From positions 1 through 64,000 of the forward strand of contig JASAND010023837.1 of the NCBI GenBank assembly GCA_030248195.1: a stretch of DNA of 64,000 nt, given 5' to 3'. Source of the stretch: Trissonchulus latispiculum (taxonomy: Eukaryota > Nematoda > Enoplea > Enoplida > Ironidae). The notes under the pieces were generated by a model. It worked only from the letters and a program-made list of their open reading frames with translations. It was not told the DNA's origin and ran no database searches. Made by a program: the position numbers and the translations under genes. Shown here one piece after another: positions 11,601-23,600 of the stretch; positions within the stretch are counted from its first letter, which is position 1; each line of letters opens with the position of its first letter.

Positions 11601-14600
11601 TCCAGTACAAGTGTTGTTTCGGAAGCAACCACAAATCCGAGTACTGAAACGACAGCTACTGCTACAGAAACCACCGCCGCCAGCGGGCAGACGACATTGT
11701 CAAATGCAGGCTCTACCACCACCAATTTTGAAACAACAGCTGCATCTTCAAGCGCAAATACAGCTTCCGTTGCGACCACAAATCCTGGTAACGAAGCCAC
11801 AACAACGGTTGCAGGAGCCACCACTGACATAGGAGAAACGACATCAAAAGCAGAAACTACAGTTTCGAATTCAGAAAGTTCTACCCCATCTTCTAGTACA
11901 AGTGTTGTTTCCGAAGCAACCACAAATCCTAGTGCTGAAACGACAGCTACTGCTACGGAAACTAGCGCAGCCAGTAGACAGACGACAGTGTCAAACGCCG
12001 GATCTACCGCTACCAATTTTGAAACAACTGCTGCATCTTCAGGCGCAAATACAGCTTCCGTTGCGACCACAATTCCTAGTACCGAAGCCACAACTCCGGT
12101 TGAAGGAGCCACCACTGACATAGGAGAAACGACATCAAAAGCAGAAACTACAGTTTCGAATTCAGAAAGTTCTACCCCATCTTCTGGTACAAGTGTTGTT
12201 TCCGAAGCAACCACAAATCCTAGTGCTGAAACGACAGCTACTGCTACAGAAACTAACGCAGCCAGCGGACAGACGACAATGTCAAACGCAGGCTCTACCA
12301 CCACCAATTTTGAAACAACTGCTGCATCTTCAAGCGCAAATACAGCTTCCGTTGGGACCACAAATCCTGGTAACGAAGCCACAACTACGGTTGCAGGAGC
12401 CACCACTGACATAGGAGAAACGACATCAAACGCAGAATCTACAGTTTCGAATTCAGAACGTTCTACCCCATCTTCTGGTACAAGTGTTGTTTCCGAAGCA
12501 ACCACAAATCCTAGTGCTGAAACGACAGCTACTGCTACAGAAACTAGCGCAGCCGACAGACAGACGACAATGTCAAACGCAGGGTCTACCGCCACCAACT
12601 TTGGAACAACTGCTGCATCTTCAGGCGCAAATACAGCTTCCGTTGGGACCACAAATCCTAGTAACGAAGCCACAGCTCCGGTTGAAGGAGCCACCACTGA
12701 CATAGGAGAAACGACATCAAACGCCGAATCTACAGTTTCGAATTCAGAAAGTTCTACCCCATCTTCTGGTACAAGTGTTGTTTCGGAAGCAACCACAAAT
12801 CCGAGTACTGAAACGACAGCTACTGCTACAGAAACTAGCGCAGCCGACAGACAGACGACAATGTCAAACGCAGGGTCTACCGCCACCAACTTTGGAACAA
12901 CTGCTGCATCTTCAGGCGCAAATACAGCTTCCGTTGGGACCACAAATCCTAGTAACGAAGCCACAACTCCGGTTGAAGGAGCCACCACTGACACAGGAGA
13001 AACGACATCAAACGCAGAATCTACAGTTTCCAATTCTGGAAGTTCTACCCCATCTTCTGGTACAAGTGTTGTTTCGGAAGCAACCACAAATCCGAGTACT
13101 GAAACGACAGCTACTGCTACAGAAACCACCGCCGCCAGCGGGCAGACGACATTGTCAAATGCAGGCTCTACCACCACCAATTTTGAAACAACAGCTGCAT
13201 CTTCGAGCGCAAATACAGCTTCCGTTGGGACCACAATTCCTAGTAACGAAGCCACAACTCCGGTTGAAGGAGCCACCACTGACATAGGAGAAACGATATC
13301 AAACGCAGAATCTACAGTTTCGAATTCAGTAAGTTCTACCCCGTCTTCTGGTACAAGTGTTGTTTCCGAAGCAACCACAAATCCTAGTGCTGAAACAACA
13401 GCTACTGCTACAGAAACCACCGCCGCCAGCGGACAGACGACAATGCCAAACGCAGGCTCTACCACCACCAATTTTGAAACAACTGCTGTATCTTCAACCG
13501 CAAACACAGCTTCCGTTGGGACCACAAATCCTGGTAACGAAGCCACAACAACGGTTGCAGGAGCCACCACTGACATAGGAGAAACGACATCAAAAGCAGA
13601 AACTACAGTTTCGAATTCAGAAAGTTCTACCCCATCTTCTGGTACAAGTGTTGTTTCCGAAGCAACCACAAATCCTAGTGCTGAAACAACAGCTACTGCT
13701 ACAGAAACCACCGCCGCCAGCGGACAGACGACAATGCCAAACGCAGGCTCTACCACCACCAATTTTGAAACAACTGCTGTATCTTCAAGCGCAAACACAG
13801 CTTCCGTTGGGACCACAAATCCTGGTAACGAAGCCACAACTCCGGTTGAAGGAGCCACCGCTGACATAGGAGAAACGACATCAAACGCAGAATCTACAGT
13901 TTCGAATTCAGAAAGTTCTACCCCATCTTCTGGTACAAGTGTTGTTTCGGAAGCAACCACAAATCCTAGTGCTGAAACAACAGCTACTGCTACAGAAACC
14001 ACCGCCGCCAGCGGACAGACGACAATGCCAAACGCAGGCTCTACCACCACTAATTTTGAAACAACTGCTGTATCTTCAAGCGCAAATACAGCTTCCGATG
14101 GGACCACAAATCCTGGGAACGAAGCCACAACTCCGGTTGAAGGAGCCACCACTGACATAGGAGAAACGACATCAAACGCCGAATCTACAGTTTCGAATTC
14201 AGAAAGTTCTACCCCATCTTCTGGTACAAGTGTTGTTTCGGAAGCAACCACAAATCCGAGTACTGAAACGACAGCTACTGCTACAGAAACCAACACAGCC
14301 AGCGGACAGACGACAATGTCAAAAGCAGAATCTACCGCCACCAATTTTGATACAACTGCTGCATCTTCAGGCGCAAATACAGCTTCCGTTGGGACCACAA
14401 ATCCTAGTAACGAAGCCACAACTCCGGTTGAAGGAGCCACCACTGACACAGGAGAAACGACTTCAAACGCAGAATCTACAGTTTCCAATTCTGGAAGTTC
14501 TACCCCATCTTCTGGTACAAGAGTTGTTTCGGAAGCAACCACAAATCCGAGTACTGAAACGACAGCTACTGCTACAGAAACTAGCGCAGCCGACAGACAG

Positions 14601-17600
14601 ACGACATTGTCAAATGCAGGCTCTACCACCACCAATTTTGAAACAACTGCTGCATCTTCAAGCGCAAATACAGCTTCCGTTGCGACCACAAATCCTGGTA
14701 ACGAAGCCACAACAACGGTTGCAGGAGCCACCACTGACATAGGAGAAACGACATCAAAAGCAGAAACTACAGTTTCGAATTCAGAAAGTTCTACCCCATC
14801 TTCTGGTACAAGTGTTGTTTCCGAAGCAACCACAAATCCTAGTGCTGAAACGACAGCTACTGCTACAGAAACCACCGCCGCCAGCGGACAGACGACAATG
14901 CCAAACGCAGGCTCTACCACCACCAATTTTGAAACAACTGCTGTATCTTCAAGCGCAAACACAGCTTCCGTTGGGACCACAAATCCTGGTAACGAAGCCA
15001 CAACTCCGGTTGAAGGAGCCACCGCTGACATAGGAGAAACGACATCAAACGCAGAATCTACAGTTTCGAATTCAGAAAGTTCTACCCCATCTTCTGGTAC
15101 AAGTGTTGTTTCGGAAGCAACCACAAATCCTAGTGCTGAAACAACAGCTACTGCTACAGAAACCACCGCCGCCAGCGGACAGACGACAATGCCAAACGCA
15201 GGCTCTACCACCACTAATTTTGAAACAACTGCTGTATCTTCAAGCGCAAATACAGCTTCCGTTGGGACCACAAATCCTGGTAACGAAGCCACAACAACGG
15301 TTGCAGGAGCCACCACTGACATAGGAGAAACGACATCAAAAGCAGAAACTACAGTTTCGAATTCAGAACGTTCTACCCCATCTTCTGGTACAAGTGTTGT
15401 TTCCGAAGCAACCACAAATCCTAGTGCTGAAACGACAGCTACTGCTACAGAAACCACCGCCGCCAGCGGACAGACGACAATGCCAAACGCAGTATCTACC
15501 ACCACCAATGCTGAAACAACTGCTGCATCTTTAGCCGCTCTGGCCACAAGTTCTAGTAACGAAGCCACGACTACGGTTGAAGGAGCAACCACCGACACTG
15601 AAGAAACGACATCAAATGCAAATTCAGAAAGTTCTACTCCATCTTCAATGTCAAGTGTGGATTCAACCACAAATGCTAGTAGTGAATCCCCAACTCCAAT
15701 TACAACTCCCACAACAACACCAACTACCACTTCCACAACAACTCCGACTACCACTCCCACAACAGCTCCAACTACAACTCCCACAACAACTCCAACTACC
15801 ACTGCCACAACAACCCCAACTACAACTCCCACAACAACTCCAACTACCACTCCTACAGCAACTCCAACCACCACTCCCACAACCCCAACTACAACTCCCA
15901 CAGCAACTCCAACTACCACTGCCACAACGACCCCAACTACAACTCCCACAACAACTCCAACTACAACTCCCACAACAACTCCAACTACCACTGCCACAAC
16001 AACCCCAACTACAACTCCCACAACAACTCCAACTACCACTCCTACAGCAACTCCAACCACCACTCCCACAACCCCAACTACAACTCCCACAGCAACTCCA
16101 ACTACCACTGCCACAACAACCCCAACTACAACTCCCACAACAACTCCAACTACCACTCCTACAACATCTCCAACTACCACACCCACAACAACTCCAACTA
16201 CAACTCCCACAACAACTCCAACTACAACTCCCACAACAACTCCAACTACCACTCCTACAACAACTCCAACTACCACACCCACAACAACTCCAACTACAAC
16301 TCCCACAACAACTCCAACTACAACTCCCACAACAACTCCAACTACCACTCCTACAACAACTCCAACTACCACTCCCACAACAACCCCAACTACAACTCCC
16401 ACAACAACTCCAACTACCACTCCTACAACAACTTCAACTACTACGACAACAACAACAACAGCTTCACCTACAAGTTTAACAGGCATGTTACTAACTAACT
16501 AAGTAACTATATACGTAACAGAGATCTGTTACCACTGATGAGAATTTAGTGGTTTAGACTAGTTTCAGCCAGGGGAATTTGGTACTGTATAAATGTGTAA
16601 CATACAGGGACCACGTCACATTCACAACGAATTGAACGAAGTTTAGCAAGTAGAGAGTAATAAGTAACACTGGACAATTACATTTACATATAATGCTATA
16701 ATTAAAATTGCAATGTATAAGATATTTTTAATTATAGAGTTGTTGAAAGGAAGCACGAATGAAGGTCAACTCACATGGGGTAAGTTTGCTATAGTCGTTT
16801 GTTGACGCTTACCAAGAGTACATAATACATCAGAATGACAGCTGGTAGGTTCTCTATTATCAACTGCAGGTACATGCTCTGCACGCTAACGACTGACCTC
16901 CTCACAAATGTGTGTACTCATTTCAAATAGTTTTTCCCGCTATTCTTAGCGTTCTAAGCCTCGAAGCAGACACTAACTGGACACTCGCAGGCGTTGTGTT
17001 TCCGAGTTTTAACACGTAAAGATACGGCAAGTGAGCGTACAGAAACGTGTACTGGGTACACATATGTGGGGGGGTCAGCCGTTAGCGTGCAGAGCATGTA
17101 CCTTAAGCTGTTAACAGAGAGCCTGACAGCTGTCACACTCTGATATATTATGTACTCTTGCGCTTACGTAGGGGCAAGAGTACATAATAACTAAGGGCCT
17201 TTTCGCGAATGGGTTAAACGAGTTAAAATTAACTCGATCCTTTTCGCAAACATTTTTCCGGTGTTGGAATAGATACGGAGATAGAAAAGAAGTCACAAGA
17301 TTTAATTCCTGAACCAACTCCTAGCAATTGCTTACCTGTTCGTTCCCTATGTTTTGATGCAAAATTCAGCAAGCAAGAACTAAACTTAGCATTGAAATGT
17401 CTAAAAGTAAAATCCAGTCCTGGCAAAGACAATGTATGGAATGCCTATTTGAAGTACATGGGCCATTATGCCAAGGACGTGGTTTTGCACTTGTTTAACT
17501 TAATTTGGGAAACAGGGAAAGTTCCTCCGGGATGGTGCAATGGGGTGGTTACTCCTGTGTTAAAGCCAGGGAAGGATAGCTGTGATGTGGCTAGCTATCG

Positions 17601-20600
17601 GCCTATTTGCCTCCTCAGCTGTTTATCCAAGCTGATGGAAAGAATGGTAGCTGGAAGGCTCGTTTGGTGGTTAGAGTCCAACAATCTGATAGCTAAAGAG
17701 CAAGCTGGATTCCGGAAACGACATTCAAGTATAATGCAGCTCCTAAACTTGTATACTGACATCCAGCGTGCCTTTGACCGAAAAGAGTGTGTGGCGGCAG
17801 TTTTCCTTGACTTAGCGAAAGCCTACGATCGTGTGAATCGCCATCACCTGTGCCAGAAGCTTTCGAACTTGGGAGTTGGGGGTAAGCTTATGAATTTCCT
17901 GAGAGCTTTGCTGGGACATAGGACTATCCAAGTAAAAGTTCAGGGTGTTTTGTCCCCCTCCGTCCCCGGTTAGAAGAGGAGTGCCGCAAGGCAGTGTACT
18001 GAGTCCAATTCTGTTTTTGGCTGTCGTTAACGACTTACCCTCAAAAGTCTACTCCGCCATTGCAAGATCTTACGATTTTACCATGTGTGGATCCGCTCAC
18101 TTCTCACCAGTAGGTGTGGGAATGTTCGCTGATGATGTTGTTCTTTGGGTGGCCAACCAAAATCAACGCATTGCTCAAAGCCTTTTGCAAGTTGCAATGG
18201 AAGAAGTTGAATCATGGTGCGATGAGAATAACATGGACATCAGCGTAGCCAAAACATCCGCAATTCTGTTTACCAGACGCTGGACTGATCAGCCAAACCG
18301 CTTGTTGGTCCAATTCCGCGGAGAGGATCTATCTGTTGTCAGCCACGTCCGGTATCTTGGCCTGATCTTGGATAGCAAGCTGTCCTGGAAAAATCACATA
18401 GAAAAGCTCAAGTCAAGAATTCTACAACAGCTTTCTATCCTAAAGCGTCTCGCGTCTTCTAAATGGGGATGCCGGAGACAGACCTTACGTGACACTTATC
18501 TCACATGTACCCGTCCAATCGTAGAGTACGGCTGTGAGTTGTGGGGTGTCAAGGCTAACTGTGTTACCAGCATGGAAATTCTAGAAAACAAAGCATTGAA
18601 ATTAATTTCCGGCTGCATCCACGGTACCCCCAATTGGTTTATGCATATGGAGAACCGAATTCCCCCGCTATCCACCCGTATCGAATGTGCCCAGGTCTGT
18701 CTTTATGAAAACCTACATGGCATGCCCTCTACTAGTATTGCCCCTGACATCCTTGACCCCGGCCCCAGCACCGCCTACAAAAGAAAGAACTGGGTACAAG
18801 AAGTGACCGCTAAGTGTGCCAAATACCCGAATCCCTGCGGAAAGCTACAAACCAATGGGCCTTTGCCGTTGCCAGCATGCTATCAAAAGGTGGAAACAGA
18901 TACAAGTTTGTCCGAACTTACGTCCAACCTCCAAACTGATGCTGAAAAGAAAGCTTTAACACTCGCTAAAATTAACTGGTATTGCAGCTATGGTTGGGTA
19001 GGGTGTCTACCGATGCTTCCCTGAAGGGTCCCCCTGGTCGCGGCGGCGCTGGTGTCGTTTTGTTTTGGAAGGACTTGAAAAAGATTTACGGGATTCCCCT
19101 TGGGCCTCAGCCCTCCACAACGGACGCTGAAATTGAAGCTATTTTAGAAGGGATCGCTTGTGTAAAAGATGTAATAGAAAATGCAGCCAAAGAGAAGATA
19201 GTCATTTTTAGTGACTCCCTGTCAGGGCTACAGCGGATTTCCAATGGCTTGCCCGTGTTTGAGAAAACGTGTAAAGAATCTGGGATTATTCCCAAATTGG
19301 TTTGGGTGCCGGGCCATATTGGGATTAGTGGCAATGAACTTGCTGACAAAGCAGCCAAACAGGCAGCAGAATGTGACCAACCATCTCCTCAATTCTACAA
19401 CACTAAAACTGCAATACGATTGATAAAGAAAGCGTCTTGGAGAAAATGGATCTACAATTCAGAACTACCAAGTGACCCTAGAAGAGACTTGCTGAGATCT
19501 TTAGCTGTGGACAATCTAGAGAAGTTGACAAGACCCGAGCAGACGGCTATATCTAGATTACGCAGTAGACACTTTTTATTAGCGGGATTCCCTGGAAAAC
19601 CAAATCCCTGTCAGTGTGGGCAACCAGTCACAGTTGCTCACTGCCTTCGGGATTGCGATCTCTTTAAGTCATACAGAGACGCTGTTTGGCCAAGCGGTTT
19701 CCCTGGTTTCGAACAAGCACTGTGGGGCGACCGAAAAGATCTAACTCTCACTATCACATTTTTAAAGACTTCTGGGCTTATTCATAAAATTTAAATTCTA
19801 ATTTTAATAAAGTACAATATTGAGTAACTTATCTTTGCAGCCGTCTTTCTTCGTGCAGGATCAGATCCCCCAAACATATATCTAGTTAAAAGAGTTAAAT
19901 TTAACTCGCCGAGTTAAGCAGAGTTAAAATTTTTAACCCTGCCGTCATTCGCGAAAAGAGTTAGAAATTAACTCTTTTAACTCTACTTTTTTCGTGAATG
20001 ACATGTAGAGTTAACAACCTGCAGAGTTAAATTTAACTCTACCCTTTTCGCGAATGGGTTAAATTTAACTCTTTTAACTCGCTCGCGTCATTTTACACCG
20101 AATTTTAACCCCCGTCTCAGCACGCGGGTTAAACGAGTTAAAAATCTTATACGCTTTGCATTATTATTGCCACGTTTTGCGCACATAATAAAGCTTTAAA
20201 TATGACAAGATAATCCAACCAATGAAAGGACAGTACGTAATTTCATTGGATGGTTCATAATACCTCAAAATTGATTAAACGTTTGCCAACATTCTGCTGA
20301 AATATTCACACTAAAGCAACAAAATATTTAGTAAAATAGAAGATAGATGGAAAAATTGTTTAAACATGCTGCTTTATTGGAAACAATAATTAATTAGAAT
20401 TAATTATAGGAGATAATATTAATTATAAATAAGCATTAAATTTTAAATTATTTTTGCCAGGTATTTGACAGCACTTAATGAATGCAAATTTGAAGTATGT
20501 ATAAGAGCTGGCAACATTAAAGCCTAATATGAGAAAACTGGAACCAATCGGCCGCCTTTTTCCGAAAAGTATACTTATTAAGACCTGATTTTGCTACGGA

Positions 20601-23600
20601 TAACATGTAAACCAAAAAGTAAGATTGTAAAATTAAAAATTATTGCAAACCTTAAAATTTTAAATTTTAAAACAATAACTCGACTAACATTGCGGTTTTA
20701 AGGTTTAAAGCCTAAGTGTAGGTTTTAGTTTCAACTGGTGACGCTCCATAACAGAATTACAGGGTCGATTGTTATCCCAACTGCCCATTTAAGGGCAACT
20801 ATTTCAAGTGAAATTTGAAATCTGCTTACGAAATTTAATTTAATAAAATGTTTATCTATTTAATTTTATAATTTAATTTATTCTAATTAGTTAAATAATT
20901 AATTCATTTATTAATTAATTTATTTAATTTTAACTCTTCTCGCGAATGCACAGTGTTCATTTTGACTTCTCCCGTTTTATCTCTTTTAACTCTTTTAACT
21001 CTTTTCGCGAATGCAGAGAGTTAATTTTAACTCTCCAGTTTTAATTCTATTAACTCTTTTCGCGAAGGCGCAGAGTTAATTTTAACTCTTCGAATTTTAA
21101 CTCTTTTAACTCTTCCATTTTTAACCCTGCAGAGTTAAAAGAGTTAAAAACATGCAGAGTTAAAATTAACTCCATGCATTCATGAAAAGGGTTAAAAGAG
21201 TTAATTTTAACTCTACTCTACTCTACTCTACCCATTCGCGAAAAGGCCCTAAGAGTGTGACGCTTATCACACTCTAAAGGTGCATTCATAGTCGCGAATG
21301 CATTGAGTTTAACCGTTTAAAAATAATTGTATATGTCATATTCATGCTCACGAACGCATGCAGACGCTTACATACGCGCGTCTACGCGTGTCTGCTCGCG
21401 AAAGGAACTATGAATGCACCTTTAGTTATTAGGTACTGTTGGTAAGAGTTATCTTCTGCGTAAGTTGAAATTTGCTAGACTGGCACAAGTTGCTTATCAA
21501 GAACATCAGGCTGACTAAGGGCAATTATATTACCGGAGTAAATTAACGCAGTGGGCAGGAATGCAACGTGGAAGGAATTGTGTGGACATAAAGATAAACA
21601 ACAAATAGAAATGGCTACTCTACAGTTTTCTTGAATTTGTAATTCCAAGAGTTTATAATAGGAAGAGTAAGAAACTCGGATCTTTTGCGCCTTTCCCCCT
21701 CAGCCCTAACTTTTGATTTTCTGACCAATAACTTTGAAATATGGTGTGGGTGCATACTGGAGGCTGGTGAATTCAAAAATTAAAAAATTTAAAGTTTTTG
21801 AATTTTTCAATTCACCAGCCTCCAGTATGCACCCACACCAAATTTCAAAGTTATTGGTCAAAAAAATCAAAAGTTAGGGCTGGGGGGGGGGGAAGCGCAA
21901 AAGATCCAGAAACTCAGCTCTTCCTAATGTATTAAGCTTGCAATATGTGTATATGCTCGAAATATTAAGGCCGAAATCTTGGGGGGGGGGCTTCTCAAGC
22001 GTGATGCAATGCTGATATATATATTTCAAAACCGGGCGTTTTTGCCAAATTAAATGCTATATCACTTAAATCATCAAGAAATAATTTTTATATCATTGTG
22101 TTGTCTACAACAAGATCTTTTTAACTATATCAAAATTATGTATTTAGGTTCGGTTCAGGCAATCTCTTACAAATCCGGCAACAACGTTATATTTTTTAGA
22201 CCGTTAAAAAGATATCTATTTAGGCAACACAATGATGTTTATGGCAAAACAATATTGTTGTATGATTTTCCTTGCTCAAGTTATAGTACTTAATTTGGCA
22301 AAAACGACAGTTTTTGAAAAATATCCGCGTGGCATGTTTACACGCTGACAAGCTAACCCCCCCCCACCGAGATTTCGGCTTTAATGTTCCAAGCATATTG
22401 CAAGCTTAATATATACATTAGGAAGAACAACTGAGTGTTTTACTTTTGCTATTGTAGACACATGGTAATTCAAGGAAAATATCAGATTAAACTAATTTTC
22501 TTTTCATGCTATCCGTGCTGCTTGAGTGTTCATAAACCCAAACGCCAGTCGCCAGTCTTTCAGTTTAAAAGTTTGAGAAAAGTAGCAGGGATGGAAACTA
22601 GAGCAATTTTTGTGACCCAAACCCATTCGACCTACCAATTACCTAATTTATTTAATAATAGCCTTTCTTTTATACATATTTGGACTACATATTCCCTCAG
22701 TCAGAACTTTCATTCTACTCTGCTTGCAACTAGTTTCAGGACGCCTCGACTATATAAGGATTCCAAACGATCTGAGATGCTCCTTTGACGGGCTCTGTCC
22801 CTGGTACAATGTCGGTGGAGATGATCTGGAGTGGATTAAGGCCTTCGGACAACCTAATCGTGCGATTCTGAAGCAGTACAGTGGGACTTCAATAACTCCC
22901 AGTAAGAATATCGGTCCACAATTGTGTAACAGAAGTGTATAGGGACAACAGAACAAATTAGGAAATGTAATGTATATATTTGTACTAGCTGTTTCCCATC
23001 GAAATACCATTTACTCTAACGAAAGCGCATGAGAATTTACCGGCTTGCATACCCACGCTTGTGGAATAGTTTTCATTCAATCTCAGTCCTGTTACACTAA
23101 TAATCATTTAACAATGTATGATATGTTAATGAGTGACTACTGATTAGTAATGAAGACGCGGTATATATAACATATTTTAAGGTCCACCATATGCTGCACT
23201 GTATGCTGGATTGAATAGCAGAGCCAATAATAAAGGATATCTGGTGGGGTATCCCATTCGTTGCCAACAGGGCTACGGTGAACTTTCATTCAGGTAAATT
23301 AGAAACTGTAGTTCAGTGTTCAATACTAATATCGTATATATTTGGCAAATTAAAAATTGTAATTTGAATCGATAAAAATCAACGGTGACATGACATGACA
23401 TGACAAATATCCAGAAATAAAAGCATATTGTTTTATTTCCCGTGGTTTTTAGTAAACTTAAAATGATAAATAATAAAACCTCGGACAGTATTACCAAGAG
23501 TACATAATAGCTCTTAGTTATTAGGCTTGTGGACATGATGTGCACGATAACGGCTGACCCCCCCCCCACAAATTAGACTCATCACTTCAAAGAAATTCGC

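Larger units (their letters stand above)
17195..21249. mobile_element. PIF/Harbinger-like non-autonomous element with TTAACTC subterminal repeats, carrying a LINE
   Basis: Ends are inverted repeats, GGGCCTTTTCGCGAATGGGT and its inverse, flanked by the trinucleotide TAA at 17192-17194 and 21250-21252. GGG-starting ends with a 3-bp TWA duplication are typical of PIF/Harbinger. Both arms, especially 19880-20130 and 20930-21235, are full of GAGTTAAA/TTTAACTC copies in both orientations. No transposase is present. A 5'-truncated LINE (about 17254-19870) sits inside. Confidence 0.7.
17175..21441. mobile_element. MITE with CAAGAGTACATAATA ends, copy 3, disrupted by nested elements
   Basis: The left end CAAGAGTACATAATAACTAA is at 17175-17194. 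The rest (GAGTGTGACGCTTATCACACTCT, then a decayed TTATTAGGTACTGTTG) resumes at 21253 and ends at 21441. The flanks GTAGGGG and GTAAGAG match 5 of 7. Removing the insertions leaves a hairpin MITE of about 60 bp. It was hit by a Harbinger-like element (17195-21249) and by a small TA-flanked MITE (21277-21422). Confidence 0.65.

Noticed and set aside
9934..16479. Many 73-residue + strand open frames, and longer ones, within the mucin repeats
   Set aside because: They are the other forward frame of the same 291-bp repeat and recur at its period. The Thr/Ser frame alone has a signal peptide, splice phases and a continuous frame.
22054..22293. 79-residue frame in the large intron region
   Set aside because: It lies in the AT-rich centre of a palindromic MITE and has no supporting features.
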